Below, piece by piece: positions 41,581 to 52,427 of a stretch of 64,000 bases of DNA. The stretch's first letter is position 1. Each line of letters begins with the position of its first letter. The notes below the pieces were generated by a model. That model worked only from the letters and a program-made list of their open reading frames with translations, was not told the origin of the DNA and did no database searches. Source of the stretch: Cyanophora paradoxa (lineage: Eukaryota; Glaucocystophyceae; Cyanophorales; Cyanophoraceae); NCBI GenBank assembly GCA_004431415.1, contig QPMI01000655.1, positions 124,001-188,000 of the forward strand, read 5' to 3'. The translations under genes were made by a program, and so were the position numbers.

Positions 41581-42876
41581 GCGGCGGGGGCGCTGGAGAA
41601 GCTGGCGCGGATGAAGGACTTCACGGGGCTGCTGGAGGTGCTGAACTCGATCCCCAAGGTCAAGGACCTCCTCCAGGCGCCCGCCCCCCTCGCCTCGCCT
41701 CCCCTCGGCCCCCACCATCCGCTCACCGCTCCGCCTCAGATGCCGGACCTGCAGGCGGGGCTCGACGCCCGGCACCCGCGCGCCTTCCGCCTCCTCCGCT
41801 GGATCTCCAGCTCCAACCGCGCCCACCTCGTCCGCCTCGAGCCCTCCAAGGCCCGCCCCCGCCCCGCCCCGCCCCCTCGCCCCCTCTCTCACCCGCCGGC
41901 CCGCCCCGCAGGTCATCCAGGAGTTCGTCACCCCGAGTGCGGCCCCGCCCCCCCGCCGCCGCCGGCCCGTGCGTGCCGACCGAGCGCGGCGGGACGCAGA
42001 CCAGTTCTACTTCCTGTCGACGCCGCCGGAGAAGGAGCAGGCGTTCAAGGCGCTGCGGCGGCAGCACGGCTCCTTCTTCGCCATCCACGGCTCGCCCCTC
42101 GAGTGCTGGCACTCCATCCTCCGCGTCGGCCTCCGCAACGCCTCCAACGTGCCCCCGCCTCTCCTCCTCCCGCACCACCCTCTCTCATCCTCTCACACCC
42201 GGCAGACCGCGTACATGACGACCGGCGCCGCATACGGCTCGGGCGAGCCAGCTCGCCCTCGCCCGCGCCCCGCGGCGCCGCCTCACCGGGTGCCGCGCCG
42301 CGCCCCGCAGGCATCTACCTCTCGCCGAGCGCCGCGACGTCGGCGGCCTACATGCAGCGGCAGCAGACCCCCGTGCGCCCGCCGGCAGACCGCCCTCCCC
42401 GCCCCGCCGGCCCGGCCCGGCGCCGACGCGCGCCCCCGCGCGCAGGGCTGGCGCCTCTCGGCCTTCGCCGGCGGCAACATCCAAGTCATGGCCGTCTGCG
42501 AGGCGCGCCGTACCCCTCCCCCCCCACCCCCCATCCGAGGGGTTCGGATGGCGGGCGCTCAGAGGCATAAGATCGAAAGATCAAGAGATCGAGAGGGCGG
42601 GGCTGGGCGGGGCTGAGGCGGGGCGGGGCAGGTGGTGGACCACCCGCAGCTGGCAGGGCAGCCGAACCCGCACTACGTCGTCCCCAACCCCGACTGGGTC
42701 GTCACCAGGCCCGCCCCCGCGCCCCCCGCCCCGCCCCGCCCCGCCCCGCCGGGGGCCTCACGGGGGCCCGCAGGCTGCTGCTGGTGATCACGGACACGAA
42801 GGCGCCGCAGATCGAGCTGAAGAGGAACTCGCCCCTCAACGCCGCCCTCCGCTCCCTCGCCGCCTCCTTCTCCTGA
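41581..42876 (+). pseudogene. 3' PARP6/8-like fragment at start of copy 2
   Basis: It carries the last third of the PARP gene from LEKLARMKDFTGLLEVLNSI to SLAASFS (TGA 42874-42876), including the catalytic motifs HGS and GIYLSP. The N-terminal, UBA-like and Cys-rich parts are missing. Nothing upstream resembles a promoter except the 3' end of MPHOSPH6. It is probably silent, though a short catalytic-only protein cannot be excluded. Confidence 0.8.
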
Positions 42877-43698
42877 CGCCCCCGGGGCCCACCCCATCGC
42901 CGACCCCTCCCCCCGCCCTCCCACCCAAGCCCGCCCCCACGCGCCCCGGCCCCTAAACCCCCCCCCCCCCCCCCCTCCTCCTCTTCCTCCTCCCCCCCCC
43001 CCCCTCCTCTTCCTCCTCCCCCCCACCCCCACCCCCCCCACCCCCCCACCCCCTCCTCCCCGACCGCCCGCGCCTCTCCCGACCGCCCCGCCGCCGCTTC
43101 AATCCCGAACCGTGCCCCGTCGAGACCCTCCCGCCCCAGCTTCCAGGCTCTGATGCAAGCGCAATGTACCCGGGTCTTGTTGTGTACGCTTGGAATCATT
43201 GAATCGAACCTGTTGTGTGCTGCTGTACATGTCGCGTGCATGCGCACTGTCCCACTGTGGCAGCTGGCCGCCGGACCCTCACACCGTTGAACTTGCTGAG
43301 TTGATCATGACACTGTCCGACGGTCACATTGTCAAACTGAAAGTTCACGGTTGGAACATCGGAACGTTAACCGCTACCCAATTGCAACTTGGCAACCCAC
43401 CACTGGGCCAGGCTGCCAAGCTGCCGCAGTGCGGATCCAGAGCCCAAGCCTCGACCATCATGGCATGAAGCCTGTGACGCGTTGAAGATTGGGGAACTTC
43501 GGAATTGGGGAGAGAGTCCTACACATGACTACGTGACTGTACAATTGTGCATAACATTGAATGCGCTTACATCCAGCTCGAGCTTTAATTTGGAAGGGGA
43601 AAGGGGGTGGGGGGTGTGGGGGTGTGTGTGTGTGCAGGGGGCGGGGCCAGCCGTGGCCGATGGCGAGGGCCAGCGCAGGCCTCGGCAGCTCCAGCGCG
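42877..43698. other. Convergent intergenic region with C-rich and GT-rich tracts (copy 2)
   Basis: Same content as 32986-33797. C runs are longer here (for example CCCCCCCCCCCCCCCC from about 42958), and they are the main differences between the copies. Confidence 0.55.
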
Positions 43699-46600
43699 TC
43701 ACCACGCCTCGACGACGTACTTCATCTGCGCCGGCGCCCCGGCCCCGCGCGCACCCTCAGCGAGACCACCTCTAGATCGAGCTCATGGGCCAGGCCTAGG
43801 GCGGCTGGGGCGGCGCGCGCGCCTCCCGCCGCATGCCCTCGAGGAGGGCGGAGGCCGCGCCGCGCGTGTAGCCCTCGGCCGCCCCGCCGGCCGCCAGCGC
43901 CGCCTCGACGGCGGCGCGGACGTCGCCGGGGACGCGGCCGCCGGGCCCGCAGTAGAAGAGGTGCCCGCCGCGCCGCGCGAGCAGCTCGTAGAGCAGCGCC
44001 GGCTGCTCCGCGATGCGCTCCTGCGGGGCCCTCGGCCCGAGCCCCGGCGGGCGGGGCGGGGGCGGGCGGGGCGGGCCTGGACGAAGACGAGGCCGCGCTC
44101 GGGCGTGTCGTGCGAGAAGGCGACGGAGAGGTGCGTGAGGGCCCCCGCCTCCCCCGCCCCCGCCCACTCCTCCTCGTACTGCCCATGCCCGCCCCCACTC
44201 GCGCGCAGAGGCGCGGGGCGGGGCGGGGCGGAGCGGGGCGGGCGGGGCGGGCGGGGCGGGCGGACGAGGAACTCGGTGCGGCGGTGGCGGAGGCCGAGGA
44301 AGAGGGCCGTCGCCCCGGGCCCCTTCCCCTCCCGGCCCTGCCACACCCGCTCCTGCCCCGCCCCGCCGGGGCAGTCGACGTCGGCTCCCCCGGGGCCCGG
44401 GGGACCACGGACGCGGGGAGGGGGCTGCGGGGAGGGGACCTGGACGATGGCGCGCATAGGGGCGATGCCCGTGCCCAGGCCCACCATCACTACCGGCGTC
44501 GAAGGGTGCGGGGGCATGCAGATCCCCACCCCGGGCTTCAGCGACGCCTGCCCCGCAGCTCAGCGCCTGGCCCGCGGCGGGGGCCGGGCCGGGGGTGGCG
44601 CACGGCGACCCAGTGGGGCCCGCCGGTGAGGGCGCGGAGGTAGCCGGTGCAGAGGCCGTAGGCGGGGGAGCCGTCGGGGCGCCGCCACTCGTTGATCACC
44701 ACGCTCAGCTCCAGGCGGCCCTTCTGCAGGCAGCGCTCTCCGCGACACGAGCGGGAGGCACAGCTCGAGGCGCGAGCCGGGGCGCGCCTTGAGGTGCGGG
44801 CTGGAGGAGATGGAGTAGTAGCGCGGCTGCCGCCCGGCGCCCGCTCAGCAGCGAGCGGGGAGAGGGGGGCTAGGGGGGCCGCCTTCATGGGGGGCACGAG
44901 GTCAAGGAGGTGGTCGAGGGGCGGCCGCGCCGAGGGGAAGCTCTCCAGCACCCCCGCGTGCGTCACCCGCCCCTGCCCCGCACTTGAGACCGCCTCGAGA
45001 CGAGAGGGAGGGGGGCGGGGGGCGGGGGCACGAGGGCGGCCTCGAGGGCGGCGAGGGCGGCGGGGGCGGCGGGGGAAGAGGAGGGGTCGGCGAGGGCCTC
45101 GAGGGCGGCGCGCTGGGCGGGGTCGGAGGCGAAGGGGGCGAGGCCGGCGAAGAAGCGGGCCCCGGGGCGCCCCCCGAAGAGGTCCATCTGCGGGGGGCGG
45201 GGCTGCAGGAGAGGCCCCCGCGCGGGAGGGCGGGGGGCGCACGCAGTCGCAGGCGTAGTCGAGGAGGGTGGTGCCCGGGGGCAGCGGCGGCCGCGGGCGC
45301 GCCCCGGGCCCCGCCTCGAGCGCCTCGAAGGCGACCCCGTCGCCGGGCTCCAGGCCCAGCCGCCGCAGGAGCGCCCCCGTCTCCCCGGGGTCGTTCCGGG
45401 GGTACACCGCCAGCGCGTCCCCCACCGTGTACCGCAGCTGCCGCAAGGCCGCCGGCATCGGTCGGAGGGCACGGGGGAGGAAGAGGGGGGGGTACCGGCT
45501 CGGGGATGGCGTCCACCTCGAAGGTCTGCGCGGCGGGAGGCGGTGAGGAAGAGGAGGAGGCGGGGCGGGGGCGCGGGGCGCGGGGCGCGCGAGGTGCCGG
45601 ATGTCGCGCTCGTAGCCGGCCGGCGTCAGCCGCTCGTTCCCCCCCAGCCGCACCAGCTACCGCACGTCCGCCTGCGTGTGAGGGGGCGGCGCGGGGCGTG
45701 CGTGGCAGGTGCGGGGGGCGGGCCTGGGCGCTCGGGTCGGTGAGGATGGGCCGCCACGCCTCGCCGAAGGCGCGGGGCGGGGCCCCGGGCTCCCCGGCGC
45801 TCAGCAGGGTCCGGTGTGAGGGCGCCCGGGGCCCGCCTCCTCCCGCGCCGCCGGGAGCCGCAGCGCCTGCCCAACGAGGGTGAGGCGAGCCATGGCGGGG
45901 CGGGGCGGGCGGGGCGGGGACGTCGAAGAGGGCGGGGCCCAGGCGGCGAGGCCCGTCTCGAACTTGTCGGGGGCCTGGTCGTCGCCGAGGCCGCGGGGCA
46001 GCAGCGGCGCCGCCCCCAAAGCGGCCAGCCGCGCCTCCACCGCCGCCGAGGCGGCGTTGTAGCGCGCGTACCTGCGCGCCGGCTGAGGCCGGCCGCGGGC
46101 GCAGCGAGGCGGGCGAGGCGGGCACGAGGAGTCGCCGAGGCCGAAGACGGCGGAGCGGAGGCCGCGGAGCCAGGTGCGGGGCAGGCTCCCGAGAGCCCCG
46201 CCACGAACTCCCGCGCGTTGTCCGGCACCTGCCCGCCCCCTCGAGCCGCGCCCCGGGGCGTCGGGAGCGGGGCCGGGGCGCGCCTCGCCCTGGCCGGCGG
46301 TGGAGATGACGACGAGGAGGACGGGCGTGCGCGGCAGCTCGTCCATCTCCAACGCGTCCGCCTGCCCCGCCCCGCCTCGACCCTCGGCGTCGGGGTCGGG
46401 GCCGGGCGGGCGGGCGGGGCGGGCGGGCCTCGGAGCAGGTGACGGGGACGCCGCGGGCGGCGATGTCGCGGGCGAGCTGGCGGGCGACCCCCTCCGCGTT
46501 CCCCGTCTCCGACCCGAACGCCACCCGCACCGCCCTGCCCGGCGACCGCCCGCGTGAGGCCGAGCGGGCCGGCGAGGGGGCCGGCGGGCGGACGGCGGGG

Positions 46601-48490
46601 CAGGGGCAGAGGGGCGCGGGGGCGAGGCCCTCCTCGAGGGTCTCGAACGAGGCGCCCAGGGCGGCGGGGCTCGGGTGCCGGTGCCGCGCCGGCTCCCCGC
46701 GCCCCGCCGCCTCCGCCAGCTCGTGCGCCTTGAACGCCGTGTGCAGCAGCTGCCCCGCCGCTCGGCGGCGGCCGGCGCCGAGCGACGAGGCAAGCGAAGC
46801 CCGGGAGACGCACCTCGTGGGAGAGGGAGCTCAGCGGCTGCCCGAAGAACCTGGCCGAGATCGAGGGCGCGGGCACTTGAGAGGGAGCTGGGAGCGGGCG
46901 AGGCGGAGGGCGGGACGGGACCTGGCGTAGAGGCAGCCGACGGCCGGGTTCTCGTGCGAGCGCCGCACCGTCGCCCGCTCGTCCGCCCCGTAGATCGCCG
47001 CAGCCCGCCGCTTCGCGATCCCCTTGTCCCGCGAGCGCGGCGCCCCGGGGCCGCTGATGCAGCCTTGCGGGCACAGCATCACCTGCGCGCGGAGAGGGAG
47101 GCCTGGGCGGTCGGCGGGGGGCGGGGCAGCGCGCGGGGAGGAGGTCGGGCGGGGCGGGTGCCTCGACGAAGTGGTAGTCGGAGGCGCCGGCGAGCGCCTT
47201 CTTCACCACCCGCTGGATGCTGCCCCGCCTCTCAGGGGGCGACCGGGGGCGCGGCGCAGGGGCGGGGGGCGGGGGGCCGGGCCTGTTGACGCCGCAGACG
47301 ACGCAGTACTTGAGCTCGGGGAGGCCGGGGAGGCCGAGGGGCACTGAGCCCTCCTTGACGCCGAAGAGCCCGCGCGCGTCCCGCACCTCCACCCGCTCGA
47401 GGCGGCGGCCCGTCGCGAGCTCGTACGCGGTGCGCACGGCGGCCTCCATGACGCCGCCGGTGACGCCGAAGAGGGCCCCCGCGCCGCTCCCGCCCATGAG
47501 GTCCGTGAAGCGGCCCTCGGGGCCCTCCCCGCTGAGGGCCCCCCACTCCACCCCGCAGGCCCGCAGCAGCGCCCCCAGCTCCCGCACCGTCACCACCTGC
47601 CCCGCCTCAGCCAGCCGCACCGCCGCCCCTGCGGGGGGGCGCGGGGCGCGCACGTGGTCGACCCTGTGGCGGGGCCCCTGCAGGGGCCCCCGCGACGCCT
47701 CCAACCGCTTCATCTGCCGCCGTCGAGCGCGGCCGGTCGGGGCGGGCCGGGGGCGGGGGGAGGGGGCGGGGGCGGGCACGAAGCAGGGGACGACGCTGGT
47801 GACGACGAGGCGGTCGGGGTCGACGCCGGCGGCGGCGCAGAAGGCGGTGCGGGCGATGGAGGCGGTCATCCCCTGCGGGCTCTTGCACGTCGAGAGGAGC
47901 GGGATCACCTCCGGGCACTCCTCCGTCACCATCGCCTGCCCTGCCTCGCCCCCGCCGCCGCCCCCGCGCGGCGAAAGTTGAGGCGCGGCCGCGAGCAGCA
48001 CGGGCGGGGCGGCGCACATCCAGCGCAGCAGGAGGTGAACATGGGGAAGGGCCCGCCGTTCTTCACCCTGCGCGCCCCGCGCCGTCCGACGCGGCCGGAC
48101 ATCACTGCAGACCGGGCGTACCGCTGGAGCAGCTCCGATGCCTCCTCCATAATCTGAGGGGCCCGGGGCCCGATCAGTCGCGGGTCTACGAGCGCGTGGC
48201 CATGGCTGCCGTGTACCGTGACGTCGGCGCCGAAGCGAAGATCGAAGACGAAGTCAAAGCCGACGCGGCGGAGGGCCTGCACGAGCTGCTCCGGTCGCAG
48301 CGCCCCCGGCGGCACTGCGCGGCGCAGCTCGAGGTATGGCCCCCGCCGGCGGGCCGGGTTCGCGGCGAGCGCTGCGGTGCGGGCGGGCGTACTCCCGAAC
48401 TCCTCAGGGATCGAAACAAACGTCGTAGGCGCGATCTGGTCGGTGTGAGGCGATCTGGTCGGGGTGGCGGCCAGGGACAGGACATACCAT
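43699..48490 (-). CDS. [FeFe]-hydrogenase fused to CysJ/P450-reductase-type diflavin module (copy 2, mostly open)
   Basis: Predicted function: reversible proton reduction at an H-cluster wired to NADPH through FAD and FMN. The hydrogenase core starts IAPTTFVSIPEEFG|MPPGA and has GFDFVFDLRFGADVT|IMEEASELLQR, L1 motif MFTSCCAGW, LLSTCKSPQGM, L2 motif VPCF|MKRLE, GVTGGVMEAAVRTAYE and L3 motif FVE|VMLCPQGCISGPGAP, then RRSHENPAVGCLY. No N-terminal ferredoxin domain is visible. A flavodoxin domain follows (VAFGSETGNAEGVARQLA, STAGQGE|VPDNAREFV, AVFGLGDSS). The FAD domain has YTVGDALAVYPRND and RYYSISSSP across exons. The NADP domain has VVMVGLGTGIAPMRAIVQ, FLGLRHRRTEFL and LFYCGPGGRVPGDV, ending MKYVVEAW (TGA 43699-43701). 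Fifteen or more introns fit. The start (CAT 48488-48490) is uncertain. Confidence 0.85.
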
Positions 48491-48593
48491 AGCAGCGTGC
48501 AACTGAAGAATTCGAAGGGCGCGGGGCGCGCGAGTTTGAAATTCAGCGCGCGCGGCGGTGCGCGGGCAGAGAAGAGAGAGGGCGCGGCGACGC

Positions 48594-49058
48594 TCAGGCA
48601 CGGCTCGCCTTGCCCTCCTCGCCTTTCCGCTCGAGCTCCTTCATCACCACCGCGGCCTCCTTCTTGAGCCTCGCAGACGCCGGGACCGCCGCAGCATCGG
48701 CACTGGCGCGTATTCGGTTATAATTAGGCGCCCGATGTACCGTGTAACACAATATTAATTCGCACGATATTAGTCGTGCACCGTTGTTGTGAGTCGTGCA
48801 GCTTCTCGGCTGGCTGCAGCTCGCCCGGGAGGACCGCTTTGATGGACTCCATCCTGTCGTACGCCTCGATCGAGCGCTCGCTCCTTCACAGCATCACAAA
48901 ATCGAATTTGATCGACTTTGTTGGGTACAGCATTGCAGAGGTCCAGCCCTTTGGCCTTGAGCTCGGCCCTTTGGGTTGTCCAAGCTGTCTTTGGTCAGCT
49001 AAGCGTAGTACGGTCCCGGTAGCAGCGCGGAGGCCCGCGGCCCCGCGCGGGCCGCCAT
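48594..49058 (-). CDS. Small unrecognised helical protein (copy 2)
   Basis: Identical to 38680-39144, with TGA at 48594-48596 and the possible ATG at 49056-49058. No frame difference from copy 1 was seen in the two clear exons. Confidence 0.45.
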
Positions 49059-51100
49059 GCTGCCGCGGATCAATGTGAAGTCTCGTGGTCAACCGCCTTC
49101 GCGGCAAAGCCAGCCGCCAGCCTCGGATTCCGTACTTACCCCGCGCCGACCTGGGGTCGCATCCCGTGCGGGTCCTAGGGACGTGCTGGAGCTGCGACCA
49201 GATGCCTCGCCCGTGGCCGCCGGTCCCACAGGCAAGAGGCCAGCGAGCCGTGTCGTCCCCAGAGATCCTCGGAGAGCGCCACAGAGCGCCGCTCCCTCAG
49301 CGCCAACGAGGCAGGCGAAGCCGCCGACGAAGCAGCGGTCAGAGTCAGCGCAGCCTAGCGTGTACTACAAGTTGCAGAAAGAGAAGAGCCGCGGCGGCGC
49401 GCAGGCGAAGAACCCGCGGCTGCCGAAGCTGCCGGGAACCAGCAACACCATCGCCGGCCTGCCATCGCTGACGTTCCATAACAGCTACAGCAGCAGCACC
49501 ATCGATGAGACCGTGGAGGAGAGCGCGAGGCTTGCGCAGTTCTCCACAAAGCGCGGTCCGGATCCTCCCTCCGAGTGTCCGCGCGCCTCCGAGTGCCGGC
49601 GAGAGCTGAGGGCCCCGCAGGTCCCCCGAGCATGCAGGCGTTCGTGGAGGGGCCGGCGCCGGCGCAGCGCAGCGACACGCCGCCGCACGCCTCCTCGCGG
49701 AGGCGGAGCTCGGCGGAGATCGTGGAGGACGAGCTCGAGGCGAGCGCGCTCACCCCGCGCTCGCCCCGCCCCGCACCCCGCGCCTGACGCGCGCGCACGC
49801 ACGCAGATCCCCGAGATGATCGACATGCGGGACAGCGTGGCGGGGCTCGTGCGCAGCGCGGAGCGGCGGGCGGCGGACGCGCGGCGGCGGTCGGTGGCGC
49901 GGGGCGCCCGCGAGGAGGACGGCTACGAGGACGACTTCGAGCCGGAGGAGGCGGCGCCGCCGCCGGCGGGGCTGCCGCTGGGCGTGGCGGGGCCCGACGC
50001 CCCCGAGATCGAGTGGGGGGAGGTGGAGCTGGGGCAGCGGGTGGGGGTGGGGAGCTTCGCGCACGTCTTCCGGGGCCGGTGGCGGGGCCGCGAGGTCGCC
50101 GTGAAGCGCTACATCGTCACCGAGGAGTCCCTCCCCGAGCAGCAGCTCCGCCAGTTCCGCCGCGAGGTCCGCACCGCCCCCGCGCCCCCCCCCCGGGGCC
50201 CCGCCCACGGGGGCGGCGGGGGCAGGCGGGGATCATGCGGCGGTGCGAGCACCCGAGCGTGATGCGGATGCACGGCGTGTGCACGCGGCCGGTGATGGCG
50301 ATCGTGATGGAGTTCTGCTCGGGGGGCTCCCTCCAGGCCCGCCTCCGCGACCCCGCCTGCCGCATGACGCGCCCCCTCGTCTACCGCCTCGCCATCGCCG
50401 TGGCGGAGGGGATGGCGTACCTGCACGCGCAGGAGCCCCCCGTCATGCACCGCGACCTTAAGCCCGCCAACGGTGCCCCCGCCCCGCGCACCGCCCGTCG
50501 CCGGCCGCGGCGTGACTCGCTGAGTGGCAGTGATGCTGCGGCGGGACGGGTCGCTGGCGATCGGCGACTTCGGCCTCTCCATCGACGTCGGCCGCGTCTC
50601 CACCGCCAGCATGGCCGCCATGGGCACCCTCGTCTTCTCCGCCCCCGAGGCCCGCCCCCGCCCCCCGCCCCCGCCGCGCGCCGCCGCCGCCGGCGCGGGC
50701 TGAGGCCTGCTGGCAGGTGGTGCGGCGGGAGCGGCCGGGGCTGGCGGCGGACGTCTACTCCTACGGCATGCTCCTCTACGAGCTCCTCTTCCGCCGGCCC
50801 CCTTCTCCGACACCCCCTCAACCCCTCAGTCCGCCCCGCCCCGCCCCGCCCCGCCCCGCCGATTCCCCCCTCCCGCCTCACGCCCGGCCCCGCGCAGTCG
50901 CGGCGGTACGGGCGGCGTACCACGGGGCGCGGCCGTCGCTGGCGCGGGCGCCGCTGCCCGAGCTGGTGCCCCTCGTGGAGTCGTGCTGGCACGCCGAGCC
51001 GGCCCGCCGCCCCTCCTTCGTGCGCATCCTCGAGACCCTCGAGGGCCTCCGCGACCGCCGCACCCTCGGCAGCCGCCTCGGCTCCCGCGGACCCTCCTGA
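49057..51100 (+). CDS. TKL-like protein kinase (copy 2)
   Basis: A Ser/Arg/Pro-rich N-terminal region (about 200 residues) precedes a kinase domain with all key motifs. These are the Gly loop LGQRVGVGSFAHVFRGRW, the VAVKRY Lys, an FRREV helix, IMRRCEHPSVMRMHGVCTRP, the hinge IVMEFCSGGSLQ, catalytic HRDLKPAN, DFGLSIDVGRVS, and FSAPE joined to VVRRERPGLAADVYSYGMLL. WHAEPARRPSFVRILETLEG holds the C-lobe Arg. The APE|VVRR junction is a GC-AG intron (CCCGAG|GCCCGC). The pattern HRDLKPxN with DVYSYG and CWxxxPxxRPSF is typical of tyrosine-kinase-like Ser/Thr kinases. A one-base loss near 50800-50825 (CCCCCTTCTCCG, ACCCCCTCAACCCCTC) breaks the PPFSDTPLN segment here only. Stop TGA 51098-51100. Confidence 0.85.
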
Positions 51101-51315
51101 CCCCAGTACTAGTTCTTCTTCGCGAGTAGTGTGTACAGGACGCCGCTAGTGCTTTTTCTTGTTGCTCTAGGCTTTTTTCTCTCGAATAGGCGACTCCGGC
51201 GGTTATCGACACCCCAGTGCGGCTGCGCATGCGCGTTGCCTCTTCGTGCGCGGGCACTTACTCAGTGATTGCGGGCGTTTGGTTCGAATTCGTTGTCGTC
51301 TTATGCAAACGGGAG

Positions 51316-51936
51316 CTACACGTCTTTGGGCTTCAGAAAGCCCTTCTCCTTCTCCGCCTCCACCTTCTCCGCTTTGCGCGCCTTCTTGCCTATTCTGCGC
51401 AAGGCGCGCAAGACTGGCGTCAGCGCCCGCGCGGATCACATTTCCCCAACCAGGCGGTGCGCACCTCTGCGCCATTTCCTCGACGGAGACATCCTGGCCC
51501 TCGTCGCCCACCGTGGGCTGCGCCGGCGCCTCGACGACCTTCGGCTTCATCTCGAACCTGGGGGGCCGGACCGGAGGCGAGATCGGTCAGAGCTGGCGTG
51601 CCCCCGCGGGGAGGGCGGGCGGCGCGTACTGGGGGTTGAATTTGCCGAAGCTGCGCCTTCCTATCGCCTCCTTCGGTTTGGCGAATGGCTCGTGTTCTCG
51701 CTCCAAGCTGCGGGCGATCGTCGACGAGCTGTGAGGCGTGGCGCGCGCACGCGCACGCGCACGCCGGCGGACCTGACAGTGCCGGGCTTCCTTCCAGGCC
51801 ATTGCGTTTCCTGGGAAGATGCGGCGGCTTTGCTGGAAGCTGGCTCGGACGCTTTGACGGTCCCGCCCGAGTCGCGCTTCTTCTGCATGAACTTGAGCTG
51901 GAGCGTGTTGCTCGATAGCTTCTTGCCGTCCGACAT
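51316..51936 (-). CDS. MPHOSPH6: M-phase phosphoprotein 6-like, exosome cofactor
   Basis: MPHOSPH6 (Mpp6) links the nuclear RNA exosome to the Mtr4 helicase in 5.8S rRNA maturation. From ATG 51936 the protein begins MSDGKKLSSNTLQLKFMQKK, the conserved N-terminal LSxxxLxMKFMQ block. It continues with SSQETQW, then ARSLEREHEPFAKPKEAIGR and RSFGKFNPQYAPP (family RxSFxGFNP), EVVEAPAQPTVGDEGQDVSV-like linker and VEEMAQ|RIGKKARKAEKVEAE (family EEMAxRY..IGKKF), ending KGFLKPKDV (TAG 51316-51318). Two or three introns fit; the last runs from AG|GTGCGC to CTTGCGCAG. Its 3' end lies inside the duplicated unit. Confidence 0.82.
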
Positions 51937-52427
51937 CTTTAGCTAATCTTTAGCTGAGCAATCCCGCCGGCCTCCGTGCGTTCCACGATCGTCTTCGGTC
52001 TCCGCTGGCGAACCGCTGAAGCTGGGCTGTTTTGGCGAAGAGAGCGCACTCAGATCGATCTTCTGCAGCTGGCGCGCGCTGATCGGTCGTGAGGAGCTTG
52101 GCCTACGGCAGCTTACAGGCCGAATTCGCTGACTGCAGCGCTCGCTGAGGATCAGAGGAGCTAAAGACCGATCTAGTTATTTTCGCTTTGAAAGATGGCG
52201 GCCGCCGGCGCAGCCTCGGGTTGGAGTCGGCCGCAGTCAGGGGGTAAAGGGAGTTTCGTTCGCTTGACCGGCCTCTCCCTCGCCCGTCGCGTGGAGAAAT
52301 CGAAATTTCACAGATTCCTAACATCGCTGACCCTGTGACCCAAGAAGCGCACTAATCGAAACTACCTAGCGGAGGACGCTGCAGCTGACAGCGAAAGCCT
52401 GCACAATGGGAAGGGAGGGGGAAGGGC
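51937..52427. other. Intergenic between MPHOSPH6 upstream region and TRRAP stop
   Basis: About 490 bp of moderate composition hold the MPHOSPH6 upstream region and the TRRAP 3' flank. ATCTTTAGCTAATCTTTAGCTGAG at about 51934-51957 is a short direct repeat. No exon is supported. Confidence 0.5.

Larger units (their letters stand above)
41581..51473. repeat. Copy 2 of the 9.9-kb direct tandem duplication
   Basis: See copy 1 at 31691-41552. Copy 2 leaves the repeat at 51473, where it continues into the complete MPHOSPH6 gene. Confidence 0.95.

Noticed and set aside
45626-48019. A 797-codon minus-strand frame as an uninterrupted hydrogenase
   Set aside because: It includes intron sequence. Hydrogenase and flavodoxin motifs switch frame at in-phase GT-AG or GC-AG junctions.
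31691-51473. Duplication as a pure assembly artefact
   Set aside because: It is not excluded, but the templated 28-nt filler and breakpoints inside genes argue for a real event. I kept it as real with a read-based test.
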